Assembly: GCF_018320785.1 (NCBI RefSeq)
Contig: NC_054866.1
Coordinates: 10,126,385-10,190,384 of the forward strand
Source: Cheilinus undulatus
Lineage: Eukaryota > Chordata > Actinopteri > Labriformes > Labridae
DNA: 64,000 bases
Direction: 5' to 3'
The notes below the pieces were generated by a model. That model saw nothing but the letters and a program-made list of their open reading frames with translations, had not been told where the DNA came from and did not search any database. A program made the translations under genes and the position numbers. Below are positions 36,020-46,941 of this stretch, piece after piece (position 1 is the first letter of the stretch; each line of letters starts with the position of its first letter).

Positions 36020-37090
36020 ATTCAAAAAGTCATCAGTATGAGCCTCTTTTTTATGTTTACAGCATGGGTGGGATAACTACACTAATATCAGACTCAATGA
36101 CCATATCATTTATACACTGGTTTATTTAGACCTTGTTGAATAACAGCTTAAAATTTAAAGTTTAAAAAAGAACAAAAGTATTGCACACCAGGGAAAAGAC
36201 AATATCTTTCTTCTTTACACACTTCAACACTGTTTACTTTAGTGAAGAGGAGTAGGAAGACATATAAACTTATTTAATCCCGTGCCTTCATTTTCTACAT
36301 AAATTTAATCTGTAACTTCCTCACTGAAATTATACCGTCCACCATGTGCCACATGAGAAATCAGCAAAACTTTCTCTGGAACCTTTGAACCAAAAAATAA
36401 CCCTTAAAGATAGTTTTCAGCAGCGCTACTGATCCAATAGATGTGCTAATATTATACTCTCAGTTTCATTTTTTCATCCTGACTTTAACACTTCAGGTAT
36501 TCCTAACGTTTTATTTGAAGTGAAGGAAACTGGCCATTTTCTGAGGTGGCTCTTCAAAATAAAAGTGTTTGATGATGATTTGAATTAGAGGCTTTAATTG
36601 TGGCAGACTTGGCAGGGATAGAATGTGTCTAGCCTCACAGTTGAACTGTTGCTGCTTTGAAAGAGGCAAAGCCAGAGTCTGCTCCTTTAATCATCCAGAA
36701 AAAAATTACTGAAATATGGATTAAAACATGCCTTCAGTAGGTAAGATGTTTGTTCCTGCTGCACCCTGTTCAAGTGAAAAATAGACAAGCATTGCAGCAT
36801 TTAGCCTGACCCCTGATCTTACAGTGAACCATGGCCAGAGTGCAGCTGCATGGTTCTAGGCCAGAGCAGAGAGATAGATGTCTGGGATTAAATGTGCTGT
36901 TTTTGTGAAAAATATCTCTATAAAGATGATTTTAATGATCCATAGCCACTTTAGCTGGTAGATCTAGCAAATTTACCTCACAATGAACAGAAACTCAGTA
37001 TGTAGCTGTCTGTTCATTTTCAATGAGGGCAGTGACATCAGCTAACAGCAGACTGTACTAAGATGAACTGTTTGGTGATTTTATACCGGT
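36020..37090. other. No recognisable gene
   Basis: Intergenic sequence between the gene C promoter and an inverted-repeat element. No exon or assignable repeat was seen. Confidence 0.45.
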
Positions 37091-37096
37091 ATAGCA

Positions 37097-37782
37097 TTAA
37101 GCCGGGCATACACTCTGCAACTTCAAGCTGACTCTCCAGCAGTCGTGGAATGTCAACTCATACTGTGCGTCTGAATCATTTACGATGCACGACAATCGCT
37201 CACGATTTATGTACAAGTGAAGTAAGGACGGACTGTGACAGAAATCCGAGGAGTCTCTCACACTGAGAATAAAGTGTTTTCAGTCATCTCCTCTGTCTCT
37301 CTCTCCCAGGGTACGCCCTGGACTGGTCGCTAGTCAATCGCAGGCTGACATATAGAGACAGACAACCAGGCACACTCACACCTACAGCCAACAGTTTTTG
37401 GTGGTGGGAGGAAGCTGGAGTACCCGGCGAGAACCCATGTGTGCACGGGTAGAACATGCAAACTCCGGACAGAAAGGCCCTGACCAAGAATCAAACCAGG
37501 AATCTTCTTGCTGTGAGGCAACAGCGCTAACCCCTGTGCCACCGTGCCGCCCCGTCTGGAGTGGCACCACCAGAATATCAGACATGTCAGAAATCCATCT
37601 GACCAGTTGGTGCAGCTAGTCAGGCTGTTATCGGGTCATTCTCAGCCATAGTATCCCCCTGTACACAGCACGACAAGCAACTCCCAATCAGTCTGAAGGT
37701 CAAAGCGACTCCCAAGTGTGTCATGCAACTCAAAAATCGTGGCTGAATCGGATGAAATCGGCACAGTGTATGCCAGGCTTTA
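37097..37782. mobile_element. MITE-like element with TAAGCC-type inverted ends
   Basis: The left end is TTAAGCCGGGCATACACTCT. The right end, read on minus, is TAAAGCCTGGCATACACTGT (17 of 20 matches). A clean target duplication was not found. Subterminal words (CAACTTCAAGCTGACTC and, near the right, CAACTCAAAAATCGTGGC) are related in inverse orientation. The middle is interrupted by a different repeat at 37288-37552. Confidence 0.6.
37288..37552 (-). mobile_element. Abundant teleost interspersed repeat nested in the MITE
   Basis: Read on minus it starts GGGGCGGCACGGTGGCACAG and continues with GTTAGCGCTGTTGCCTCACA, CATGTTCTACCCGTGCACAC and a CAGTCCAGGGCGTACCCTGG end. This matches a very common fish repeat as I remember it. 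The short open frames it contains are not genes. Confidence 0.75.
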
Positions 37783-38250
37783 GAGGGGGCGGGGTAATTC
37801 CAGTAGCATCCAGTGATATACAGGGGTGCTATATTTACCCTGCCCAGATAAAACCTAACAAAGTGGCCAAAAACCCTCTGTCACACATCTAGATCTCAGT
37901 GTTTTCACACTTACAGCAACCTTATTCCAATATATCTCATGGGTTTTAATGCAAGTTATTAATTTCACTTTAAAGGGACTTTAATGCTAGATTGTTAAAA
38001 AATAATTTGTGCAGATAAGTAATCAAAGAAAACAGAGTCTACAACCATGTTGAATTTTATTAGTTGTTTTAGGTATGTCAGAGATTTCCACCACAATTTT
38101 ACAATAAAAGCAATAAATGCCACATTTATAAGAACACTTTTACTTATACTGTATGGCACTTAGTTGTGTGGTTAAACAAAGACATACTTCAGAACATTCT
38201 GACATATTATTTAATGAAAATGATCAATGAAACCTTATTGGACGTAAACC

Positions 38251-38857
38251 TAAAGCTGGCCACACTTAACACAATTTTTAACCCGACCTTAGGCCAGATC
38301 GCCCCTCCCTGGTGATCCTGGGTGGGGGGTGGGGCTTGTTGCAAACTATTATGTATCCTTACTGCAACGGAGCCCCCCCCCCCACCTAAAGTTGTAGATA
38401 ACATGTTTGATATTCATAATTCTAGGTCAGACTGCCTCCTTTGATAAACCCTCAGTGACCAATGATAGTGAGCAGATCAGGTAGCGTCACCAACCAGAGG
38501 TGGTGTAGTTTTACAACGGCTCAGAACATAAACACAACTAAGATAATCACAGCCAGCATTTTTTCCATGTTCTTTTCTTTCTCTTTAGAGTTTTGCCGTA
38601 AGTGTAAGACGCTAAGACAACCAGTGAAGGATTTTGATTTCCCTTCATGTTTGTTTTTCTTCTGAAGTCACAATTGACCACGTCAGTTTATCTGAGGTCT
38701 TATAAGTGGGGAATCTTCACTGTGGTATAGTTACTAAAGACAGCAGTTGTATGGTCTTGCCGAGTCATTCAGTGTGTGCCTTTAGAGGATTATAACGTTA
38801 AAATTCTGTGGTTTTCCAAAACATTTCAGAACTGTCTAGAGTGTAGCCAGCCTTAGG
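38251..38857. mobile_element. Possible MITE with CTAAGGCTGGC-type ends
   Basis: The left end is TAAAGCTGGCCACACTTA. The right end, read on minus, is TAAGGCTGGCTACACTCT. These are similar in style to the element at 37097-37782, so the two may be related families. No target duplication was found, so this is a suggestion only. A G/C-homopolymer patch lies at 38325-38390. Confidence 0.4.
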
Positions 38858-39011
38858 CAAAAAAATTAACAAACAGCGTTTTGGTTGAATGTACAAATCT
38901 GCAGTTGTTGAGATGCTACAGTGTCACCACTGAAAGATTTTATACATAATTTAACTCTTGTCAGAAAGGTAAAGAGTTGTCCAAACCTTACAGTGGTCAC
39001 ACACCTCTAAC

Positions 39012-42000
39012 TTAATCAGTAGCATAAAGCAGGAAACCAGTGAAAGTGTTATAATGGCTGCTATCATCACAGAGGAAGCATCCAATAGGCAGGTTGACAG
39101 CCACCTTGTCCCCAGCCTTCAGGTGGACGGCCAAAACAATAGTGGCGCTGTCCTCTTGGTCTTGCATATTTCTCTCTCTGGGTCCTGCCACCACCTGCCC
39201 GTTGACCAGCAGGCCGGCGCAGGCTGCCAAGCTGTTACCAGGAGAACCTGCATCACTGTAGACGGTGAGGGCGAGGCTGTAGACCCCCGAGCGGGGAACG
39301 GTGAAGATACCTGTGTTTAGATCGTAGCCATCTCCCAGGTTGATGAAGACATGTTGGTAACGAATTAGCTTGTCGTCGCGGAAGGGGCCAAAGCATTCAA
39401 GTTTAGCCTGATTGGTTAGGGCGACAGAGAAGGCACTGCGGCTGGCTGTAGATACAAAGAGAGGGGGGAAAATGTGGAGATGCTTGAGGAAAGGGTGAAG
39501 ATATATGGAGTACACAGAGAAAACTGAGTGTCATGAATCATCCACAAAGATCTGAGTAAAGCAAGATTTCATCACAACCCCCAAATCCATTTTGACTGAC
39601 ATCTTCAAGGTTTTGTAACCTGACATGGCAGATAGACTGTTTCATATATCCAAATACCATCTGGGCAACATCCCATAGATGGTGTTTGGGAAGGGCAGAA
39701 ACTGTTTGAGAAATTCTGAGAGGGTGAGTGCAGTGTTACTCAACCCTACCCAATGAAAGAGCCAGATTGTTGGGAAAATAAACCTTAACAAGAGCCCTAA
39801 ACCTGGGGGTGTAAATCAAATAATTACTAAAAATGTATGTATATACAGTGCTTAACAAATTTATTAGACCACCACCCAAAGTAAGGTTTATGCTACAGCT
39901 GCTCTGAATCAACAGCATTGGTAATTACAAAAATAATACACCAATATGTAGAAGCTCTTTAACTGAAATGATATTTTAAATGCTAAAATATAATTATTAT
40001 TGTTATCCATGAATTTTCAAATTTACTGATTTACAAAAAAACTGAAAAAATAGTAAAGCACATTAATATTTCTTGATTAATATGTCAAATTATAGTTATT
40101 TACTTGCATTCCTGAAAGGAAAAATTAGTTTTAGTGGTTGAATGTTATGCTTGATTTATTTCTGACTTCTCAGAGAAGCCCAGTGAGCCGGCTCAAATTT
40201 GGGGGAATTCAGTTTGACATTCCTCATTCCTGTTCAAAATGGTAAAACGTGGAGCGCACACTGTAAATGAAAGAGTCTTTATTAAAGTGCTTCATGATGC
40301 TGGATGGTCACTGAGACAAATATGACGGGTGGTCTAATAAATTTGTTAAGCACTGTATATATATGTAGTTTGGTTTCACCTTTACTTTTCATCCTTTTTC
40401 TTTATCCATAATCAGTTAAGAGCATTATTATGGTTGCAAAAGCTAATTTAAGTCAACAATTTTTTTATTCCCCATCGTTAACTCTTATCAGATGATAAAA
40501 TTGCATGAGCATGTTTGTTTTAGCCTGCTTATCTGTTAAAATACCAGCTAATCTACTGTATATGCAGCAATAACTTTTTTATTTAAAAACATTAGTTTTT
40601 TTAGTTAATATAAAAGATAAAGTTAGAAAATCATCAAGTACAGAGATATACTTCGGATGAGTGAAAGATAAAAAAAGTGAAAATAAAGACTTTTATTGCT
40701 AAATATTATCACTGAATACCAGTATCAGACACATAAAAAATTGACATTCATCTTGTATTAATAAAATGAAAATTGTTTTAGTGAGTCTGACAGAGTTGAC
40801 AAAAATCAGAATGGGTAAAAACAAAGTATTTTGGAAAACATATTAAATTAAAATCTGTTTCTACACACAAATGCCAATTCAGAACTCAACCTACACAAAT
40901 CTCTACTTCAAATTATAGAAGCAAACTGATTAATGTGACTTGCAATGGATTTTTTCTGAGGTCGAAATTTCCCTTTTTTAAGGTTTTTCTAGAGGAATCA
41001 TTTCTTCAAGTAAGACTTTGAGTATCACCGGCCTACAACCACCTTTCTCAGCCAGAGTGCTGCAACATCCTGGAGTGCTTTTTGGCATCGTCATGGGTAC
41101 ATTCATAATGCTCAGAACAAAGAATTACCAATTATATGCAGATCGTTAATTCCCCGCCAAAAATAATCAAAATTGTCTTGTATGCCCTTTTCCTGAAATC
41201 ACGCTGGCATCCATGTGAGCAAATGAAAAGGTAACCACTGCACAAAGATCACGTCTATGAAATTCTATAAAACCCTTTCAATACAAGCTTATTTCTCCCT
41301 GTCTGAGGTCCAAACTGCACTATTTCTATGTAGAAAAATCTGATACATTGAAAAAATATTCAAAATTGCTTTCTCACTGAGGATCTGATGGTGGGTCCTG
41401 AGGCTCAACCAGTTGAGGAAAAACTGCATTAAAGTTTGTTTTTGAGGTCTACAAGACCATACTGTGGAAAAATTCTGCATTTTATTGGTTAGAGAGAGTG
41501 CCTTAGAGATTTATCTTTTAATTCTATACAGCACAAATCTCTCAGCAGTCATAATGTTTTATCAGTACATTCTAAGTGGAGTGACTTTAGTTTTTTATTT
41601 CAAGGTGACCTGACAGAAACAAGGGTTCACAAATGCAGGCCTAGAGTCTCAACAGACTCTTGAATCTCCACTGGCCAAACATGGCTGTCACATTAGTTAT
41701 TTTGACACTGTTTTAAAAGGAAACTCCCACAGCTGGCTGCCTGAACTAAATATAGTTGCATTAAAGTTAAAAACAGACCAAGCTTGGTCAATACTCAGAA
41801 CCAGTGGGGTCAAATATTTGTCAAAGAATGAGGCTGGAGGTTCTGTAGGGAATATGGCCACATTTTGATTTAACTGAAACTCATGTCTCATAATTTTAAT
41901 GCTAACTTAACATAAACCCTCAATTATGTAGAGCCATTTCACATGGAGATGTTAAGAACTTCTGTGGTTTGTCTCACCTCTGACATTATTGAGGACTGTC

Positions 42001-42458
42001 TTTGTTTTTGTCAGCTCTTTCTCCAGCTCACTGAGGCTCATGTTGAAGAACTCCTTCATCCTGTGCACCTGCTGTTGCATCAGACAGCATCCACACGAGG
42101 CCTGGTCCGTGAGACACACTAAACACAAACACGATAAAAAAAAAAAAGGAGGTTGCAGATTACAAAACATGCAGACACAGTGGCTATGAATACTTCTTAA
42201 CAATCTCTCACCATTTTCTGTGTTGGGATCGGTAGTTCCTGTGTTTCCAGGTCCACCCCAGGGATATCTAACAGCTTGGATAAGAGCTGCTTGTAGCAGA
42301 CACAGCAATACAATAGCTGGGAGCAGAAGAGCAAAAGCATACACTAGTTAAGCCAGAGTGTGTTTTTGATTATTGACTTGTGAAAACGTCTTCCTACATT
42401 ATAAATAATTAGCTCATTAATGCAACTTCTGTCAAACAGATGTCGTCTCACCTCTCAT
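39012..42458 (-). CDS. Gene D: secreted C1q-domain protein, 228 aa
   Basis: Four coding exons on minus: 42458-42452, 42316-42212, 42118-41978 and 39445-39012. The total is 687 bases with consistent phases. The signal peptide is MRAIVLLCLLQAALIQA. A spacer follows with PWGGPGNTGTTDPNTEN. Exon 3 has ASCGCCLMQQQVHRMKEFFN, nearly the same cysteine cluster and coil as gene C, then a heptad-like ELEKELTKTKTVLNNV. Exon 4 is the C1q domain (LECFGPFRD, NTGIFTVPRSGVYSLALTVY, CDDSSHYNTFTGFLLYATD) and stops right at the domain end, without the tails of B and C. NMS in exon 3 is a possible N-glycosylation site. Intron 2 is 93 bp, as in gene B. Intron 3 is 2.5 kb and holds a Tc1 derivative. It should form a secreted multimer. 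Confidence 0.9.
39846..40355 (+). mobile_element. Internally deleted Tc1-like element, 510 bp
   Basis: The left end CAGTGCTTAACAAATTTATT and the right end, read on minus, CAGTGCTTAACAAATTTATT are identical over this stretch. Both are flanked by TA, the Tc1/mariner target. Near the right end, MVKRGAHTVNERVFIKVLHD followed by AGWSLRQI is the start of a transposase, cut off at once by the right terminal repeat. It is a deletion derivative that could move only with outside help. It lies in intron 3 of gene D. Confidence 0.9.
40860..41940. other. Intron 3 of gene D, nothing recognised
   Basis: AT-rich sequence with no conserved exon or repeat I can name. Confidence 0.4.
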
Positions 42459-42523
42459 AGCGATACTGGCTGATAGCTTCACAAGTCCAGGACGTGTGAT
42501 GGACTTACGTAGGGTCACACCTG

Positions 42524-42532
42524 TATATATAC
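42524..42532 (-). promoter_or_regulatory. TATA box of gene D
   Basis: The minus strand reads TGTATATATACAGG about 65-70 bases before the ATG, the same position as in genes B and C. Confidence 0.55.
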
Positions 42533-42539
42533 ATTTCCT

Positions 42540-43540
42540 GTCAATTCTATTCTTCTTCCTTTCAAGCAGCTCCTCCCTGTTTACCCTGCAGGCCCCTTTT
42601 TGTCTCCTTACCTGTGTTTATATGCACCTATGTGCCTTTTCTTTATCAATGGGGGCTTCACAGTGCAAACGTATACAGACTTGTTCCCTCCAGACCTTTG
42701 TGTTGTAGATGTAGGTCAGGTATCAGCTATCCTCAGAGGTTAGTTGTCCACCTGTTTAGTTCCCATCAGCCCTTAAAGAGTGTTTACTGTGATCACATGT
42801 ACATAACATGCTTTATTTTATTTTCAGCACATGACCCGCAAAATAAAGTCAGAGACTGGGGACCCCCCTCTCCCTGGAGGTGGTTAAAACATGTAATGCC
42901 AGGCTATTCGACTGGAGGACCTTGGGCCAGGCAGGTCCCTAAGGTCACTTTTAGTGGCCCTTTGAGTAGACTACTGATTCTTTAAAATTATGCAGATTAA
43001 ACAGATGCTCTCATTTCTGCCCAGCATGCATTGCTCCTCACTCCATACAAGACAAATGTCTCTTTCTTCTTAAAAAAGGACAAAACATACATGCAGATAG
43101 CAGACAGTTCAATAGCCAATGAACAGGGAAGTATGGGTCCACTGACACCACTATCACTTGGCTCTGAAATTTGCAGCTAGAAGATTTTGGGGTAGCCTCA
43201 TGTTGTGAACTAAGATCATCAGATGATTCCATTTGAATCTCAAGTTAAAGGCTCCAGTCAAATTCACTGACAATTCTTCAAGTTATGGAACATTTCAGCC
43301 CATGTCCTAAATACAATACAATCCAGGTGGTTTATGAAATCACAGTAACTTTTACTGCTTTATACAACTGAGAAAAAGAGAAAACAACATCATTTTCAAA
43401 TGGGCTCTGTGAGTAAGTTAATTATAAGGGAGGCAAAATAACAGGCCTGAGCAAATATTCTAACAAAACCCCTAAATTCCACATACTCCACCAGAGCTGC
43501 GCTCCAGGTGCGGAGTGGTTTGACATCTTCACCCACTGGA
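42540..43540. other. No recognisable gene
   Basis: Intergenic sequence upstream of gene D. It begins pyrimidine-rich (42540-42610) and has no exon I can support. Confidence 0.4.
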
Positions 43541-43569
43541 TCCATTTTTGGTGCAAGACCCAATAGAAA

Positions 43570-44240
43570 ACAGCTCAGAGCAGCTGGAGATGGAAAGTGC
43601 AAAAACATCTTCTCTGCTAAGACAAGCTTCCAGTGTGACTCTTAGTTTTTGTTTCAATGGAAAATGTGGTCCAGTCCCGATTAAACTGCCGCTTTCCTAC
43701 AGCTACATCCAAGCTAATAGCTATAGCAGCAGCTGCTATGAACGCACTGGCAGACCCCACCCGTAATAATGACAAACCCATGCTGGGAGAAGAGCGAATA
43801 TGTTTTCTGACATGAAAAGCTTTCAGTTAAGCTCTTTTCTCTTCTTTTTATAAAGAAGTGTCCAGTTCTGGCAAAACCGCTGCTGTGGCTAAATCCGAGC
43901 TAATCACTAGCTAGCAGCCATTGTATACAACCACTCACATTACAGCCAACCACCGTCCCGTAACTTTCACTAACTCGTGCCAGAGCAGGTTGGCAGAAGA
44001 GTGAAAACACACTTTCCATCACATTTTACCTTTTATTTCATACAGAAATGGGGTCTAGTTCTGATAAAACTGCAGCTATGTTGTGGCAGCCATTAAAATC
44101 AGCTAGTAAAACTAAACTCCACCCATAGCTACCACCTTGTTCTCTTCAAATGGCACTGATCGTTCGGCACAAACATTGTGGATTGGAGTTTTTCAAGATG
44201 GATTTGCCCGATGACAGACACGGAGTCTGGCAAATCCATC
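43570..44240 (-). repeat. RecQ-like fragment repeats, three tandem minus copies
   Basis: Three units follow each other at about 43580-43760, 43795-43960 and 43995-44130, each about 200 bases. Each begins on minus with a GCTAGTTAGCTT/TGTAGCTGT-type leader, then a PELDTSL..KEEKRA-like stretch with a CTGAAAGCTTTTCATG landmark. Stops break every frame. The word CAAATCCATCT at 44230 also occurs at the end of copy 2 (about 13680). Confidence 0.55.
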
Positions 44241-44244
44241 TATT

Positions 44245-45110
44245 TTGCAAGATTAGAAGTTCTCGGGATGAAGGGAGAACTATGAGGACACATGGGAGTA
44301 GGATGTAAACAACAGCCTTTTGAAGTTTTGGAAGTAACTTTTGTATTGTTCTGTGATTCATTTTTTGCCAGACCAGAGAGTAAATATTATATGGTGTGAG
44401 TTTTGTGTTTTGTGCTTATGTTCAATCAAATATGTACATTACATTTCCAGAAGGGTAGATACACATTTCAGTCTTAACCCAATAGTGCCAAATTTAACCT
44501 TCTAATGTGGCCAATTTTTCTCAACCAGGACAGGACAACCTGTTGCCACCACATGTAAAATGAGAGCGTCATTGTCCTCCTATGAATAGATTCATATTAC
44601 AAGAGTTTACTCCAACAATGTGAGGCTTATGAAGATTTGGAAAGACTTAAAAATACTTCCTTTTAAAGAGTGGTGAGTGGGGAAATGACAACTTTAGTTT
44701 AACAAAATCTGTTATGGGTAGATCAAGGATTTTTCTGCATGAGGAAAGATAATTTGTTGAATGAAATACAAATAAAGGTCAAAAAGTTCTCTCCAATCCA
44801 TGTGGGAACACTAGAGATACTGGAAATACCATGAGAATGGAGTGGCAGGTCAAAGCATCCAGGTCACTCAGGTGTTTGGATCAAAGATAAGATCATTATT
44901 ATCATGGTTATTCCTTTAGTTACATCGGTTCCCAACCTTTTCCCTGAGACGTCCTCTTCAAAAACATATCTGATCTGTCCCATCTTATTTGACAGACATG
45001 CTTGTCTCTGTGCAGTGACAATGGCGACCACAGAGGTGAGGGCGATTATGAACTCGGTCAATCAGTTTGTCTTTAAAAAAACATTGTACTATTAAATTAA
45101 CATCAGTATC
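44245..45110. other. No recognisable gene
   Basis: AT-rich intergenic sequence with short open frames only. Confidence 0.4.
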
Positions 45111-45124
45111 TTTTATATGTATAT

Positions 45125-45990
45125 GTACAACTGAAATTCCAAAAAAAGTCACAAAAGTTGCAAATTTCATCCATATTTTATTCACAACAGAACACTGACA
45201 ATGTATCAAATGGTAAAACAGACATTTTAATGTTGCATGAAAAACATTAGCTCATTTTGAGTTTGATGAAAGCATAACATCTTGAAAAAGTAGGAACAGG
45301 GCCGTGTTTACCATTGTGTAGCTCCCCCTTCTTCTTTTAACAGCAGTCCTTAAACGTCTAGGAAGTGAGGAGTTTTAGGTGAGGAATGTTGTCCCATTCT
45401 TTTCTGATGAAGGATTCTGGCTTCTCAGCAGTCCTTGGTCTTTGTCCATTTTTTCATTTTATGATTAGCCAAATGTTTTCTACTGGTGAAAGAACTGGAT
45501 TGCGGGCAAGACACTTCAGCAGCCAGACTCTTTTACTGTGAAGCCATGCTGTTGTGATGGATGTGGTATGTGGTTTAGCATTGTCTCGCTGAAACATGCA
45601 AGGCCTTCCCTAAGAGAGGCATCGTCTGGATGGGAGCATATGTTGCTCTAAAAACTTTCAGCATTGATAGTGCTTTTCAGATGTGTGTTACCCACACCAT
45701 AAGCACTAATGCAACGCCATACCATCAGAGATACAGGCTTTAGAGCTGTGCCTGATGACAAGTTGGATGTTCCCTCTCTTCTTTAGTCCACAGGGCACAG
45801 CGTCCATGGCTTTCAAAAGAATTTCACATTTTGAGCACAGAACAGTTTTCCATTTTGCCTCAGTCTATTTTAAATGAGCTTTAGCCCAGAGAAGACAGCA
45901 GTGTTTCTTGATTATGTCAACATTACAGTACAGAATCATGCCTGTTTTTAATGCAGGGCCACCTGAAGGCTGGAAGACCACAAGAACCCA
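45125..45990 (-). mobile_element. Tc1-like transposon fragment, 3' two-thirds
   Basis: Same family as the fold-back element at 24449-26635. Shared words include CATGCAAGGCCTTCCCTAAG, GGGAGCATATGTTGCTCTAA and CATACCATCAGAGATACAGG. It also holds the 3' half that the fold-back copy lacks (TAACAGCAGTCCTTAAACGTCT; GAATGTTGTCCCATTCTTTT). Near 45900 it skips part of the transposase and stops in the 5' third. The frames are decayed. Confidence 0.8.
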
Positions 45991-45999
45991 ATATTGGCC

Positions 46000-46800
46000 T
46001 TGGCTATGCCTTTACATTGTTGTTTTTGTCTGGCTTCTTTCTCTGTTTCTCTCTCTCTTATTCCATCCCTAGCTTCATCCATGAACATCCTCCTCCATCT
46101 CTTTTAAGTCTCAAAACTAACAAAACACAACCAGAAATTTTAACTCATGTCACACTTCTATCATTTATTTAATCTGATTTATACAACTGGTGTCACAGTT
46201 CCACTGGTGGTAGATTAACTAGTGACAACCATTTAATAATGCTGTTCGCTTCCTGCTTTTATGCATGTTATCAGTGTCTTTGAAGACATTAAGTCTATTC
46301 TTCTAATTAATCATGAATCCCACAAACACCTTTGGAGCATTGCTAATATACCTGAAAGCCTAGCATTTATGTTTTATGAAACAAAAATATCATAAATAAA
46401 TGTAAATATTTGATTCCCATGTTACAGTTATACAAGGGTATTTCAGTTTGCCCCAGAAAATTTTCAGATCTCAAATTGGGCAGCATTCTGAAGTTTGGGA
46501 AAGGCTGTCTTGGTCACAACTGTTGTATCAAATCCTTTTAGTCTAAAGGATGGTTTTGGAGCTTGTGTAGCAAAGCTGCTTCTTGCATTAGAACTGTAGC
46601 CAGCTAAAGTTACATAGTGCTAAAACCAGGTGACCAGAGCTCTCTGTGGAAATATGGTACACCATTCCCCTTGTTAAAAGTGATTGTACTGTTAGATCAT
46701 CTTTAAATGACTATTTTTTGGGGGAAAAGTAACACATTGTTACTTTCAGTCTGCATCTTTAAAATACTATGCAAACGAAACAAATTAAGATATAGTGTAT
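46000..46800. other. No recognisable gene; 3' flank of the TRIM gene
   Basis: AT-rich sequence with no exon seen. Confidence 0.4.
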
Positions 46801-46804
46801 TAAC

Positions 46805-46810
46805 TTTATT
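46805..46810 (-). terminator. Poly(A) signal of the TRIM gene
   Basis: AATAAA on the minus strand, about 130 bases past the stop codon. Confidence 0.5.
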
Positions 46811-46941
46811 TAATTACAAAGATAATTTTAGAACATTTTCATCACTGTAATACAGGATAGGACACTTTGAAACAAGAAAACCCAGACATCCTTAAGACTT
46901 TAGGAAGGTTTTCTTGTTCAAAACCATTTAGTAAGTCACAT

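Noticed and set aside
37284-37619. Overlapping open frames on both strands
   Set aside because: They coincide exactly with an abundant interspersed repeat nested in a MITE.
39054-39320. Plus-strand 88-codon open frame over gene D
   Set aside because: It is the antisense shadow of the C1q exon, whose minus-strand frame has clear domain landmarks and correct splice borders.
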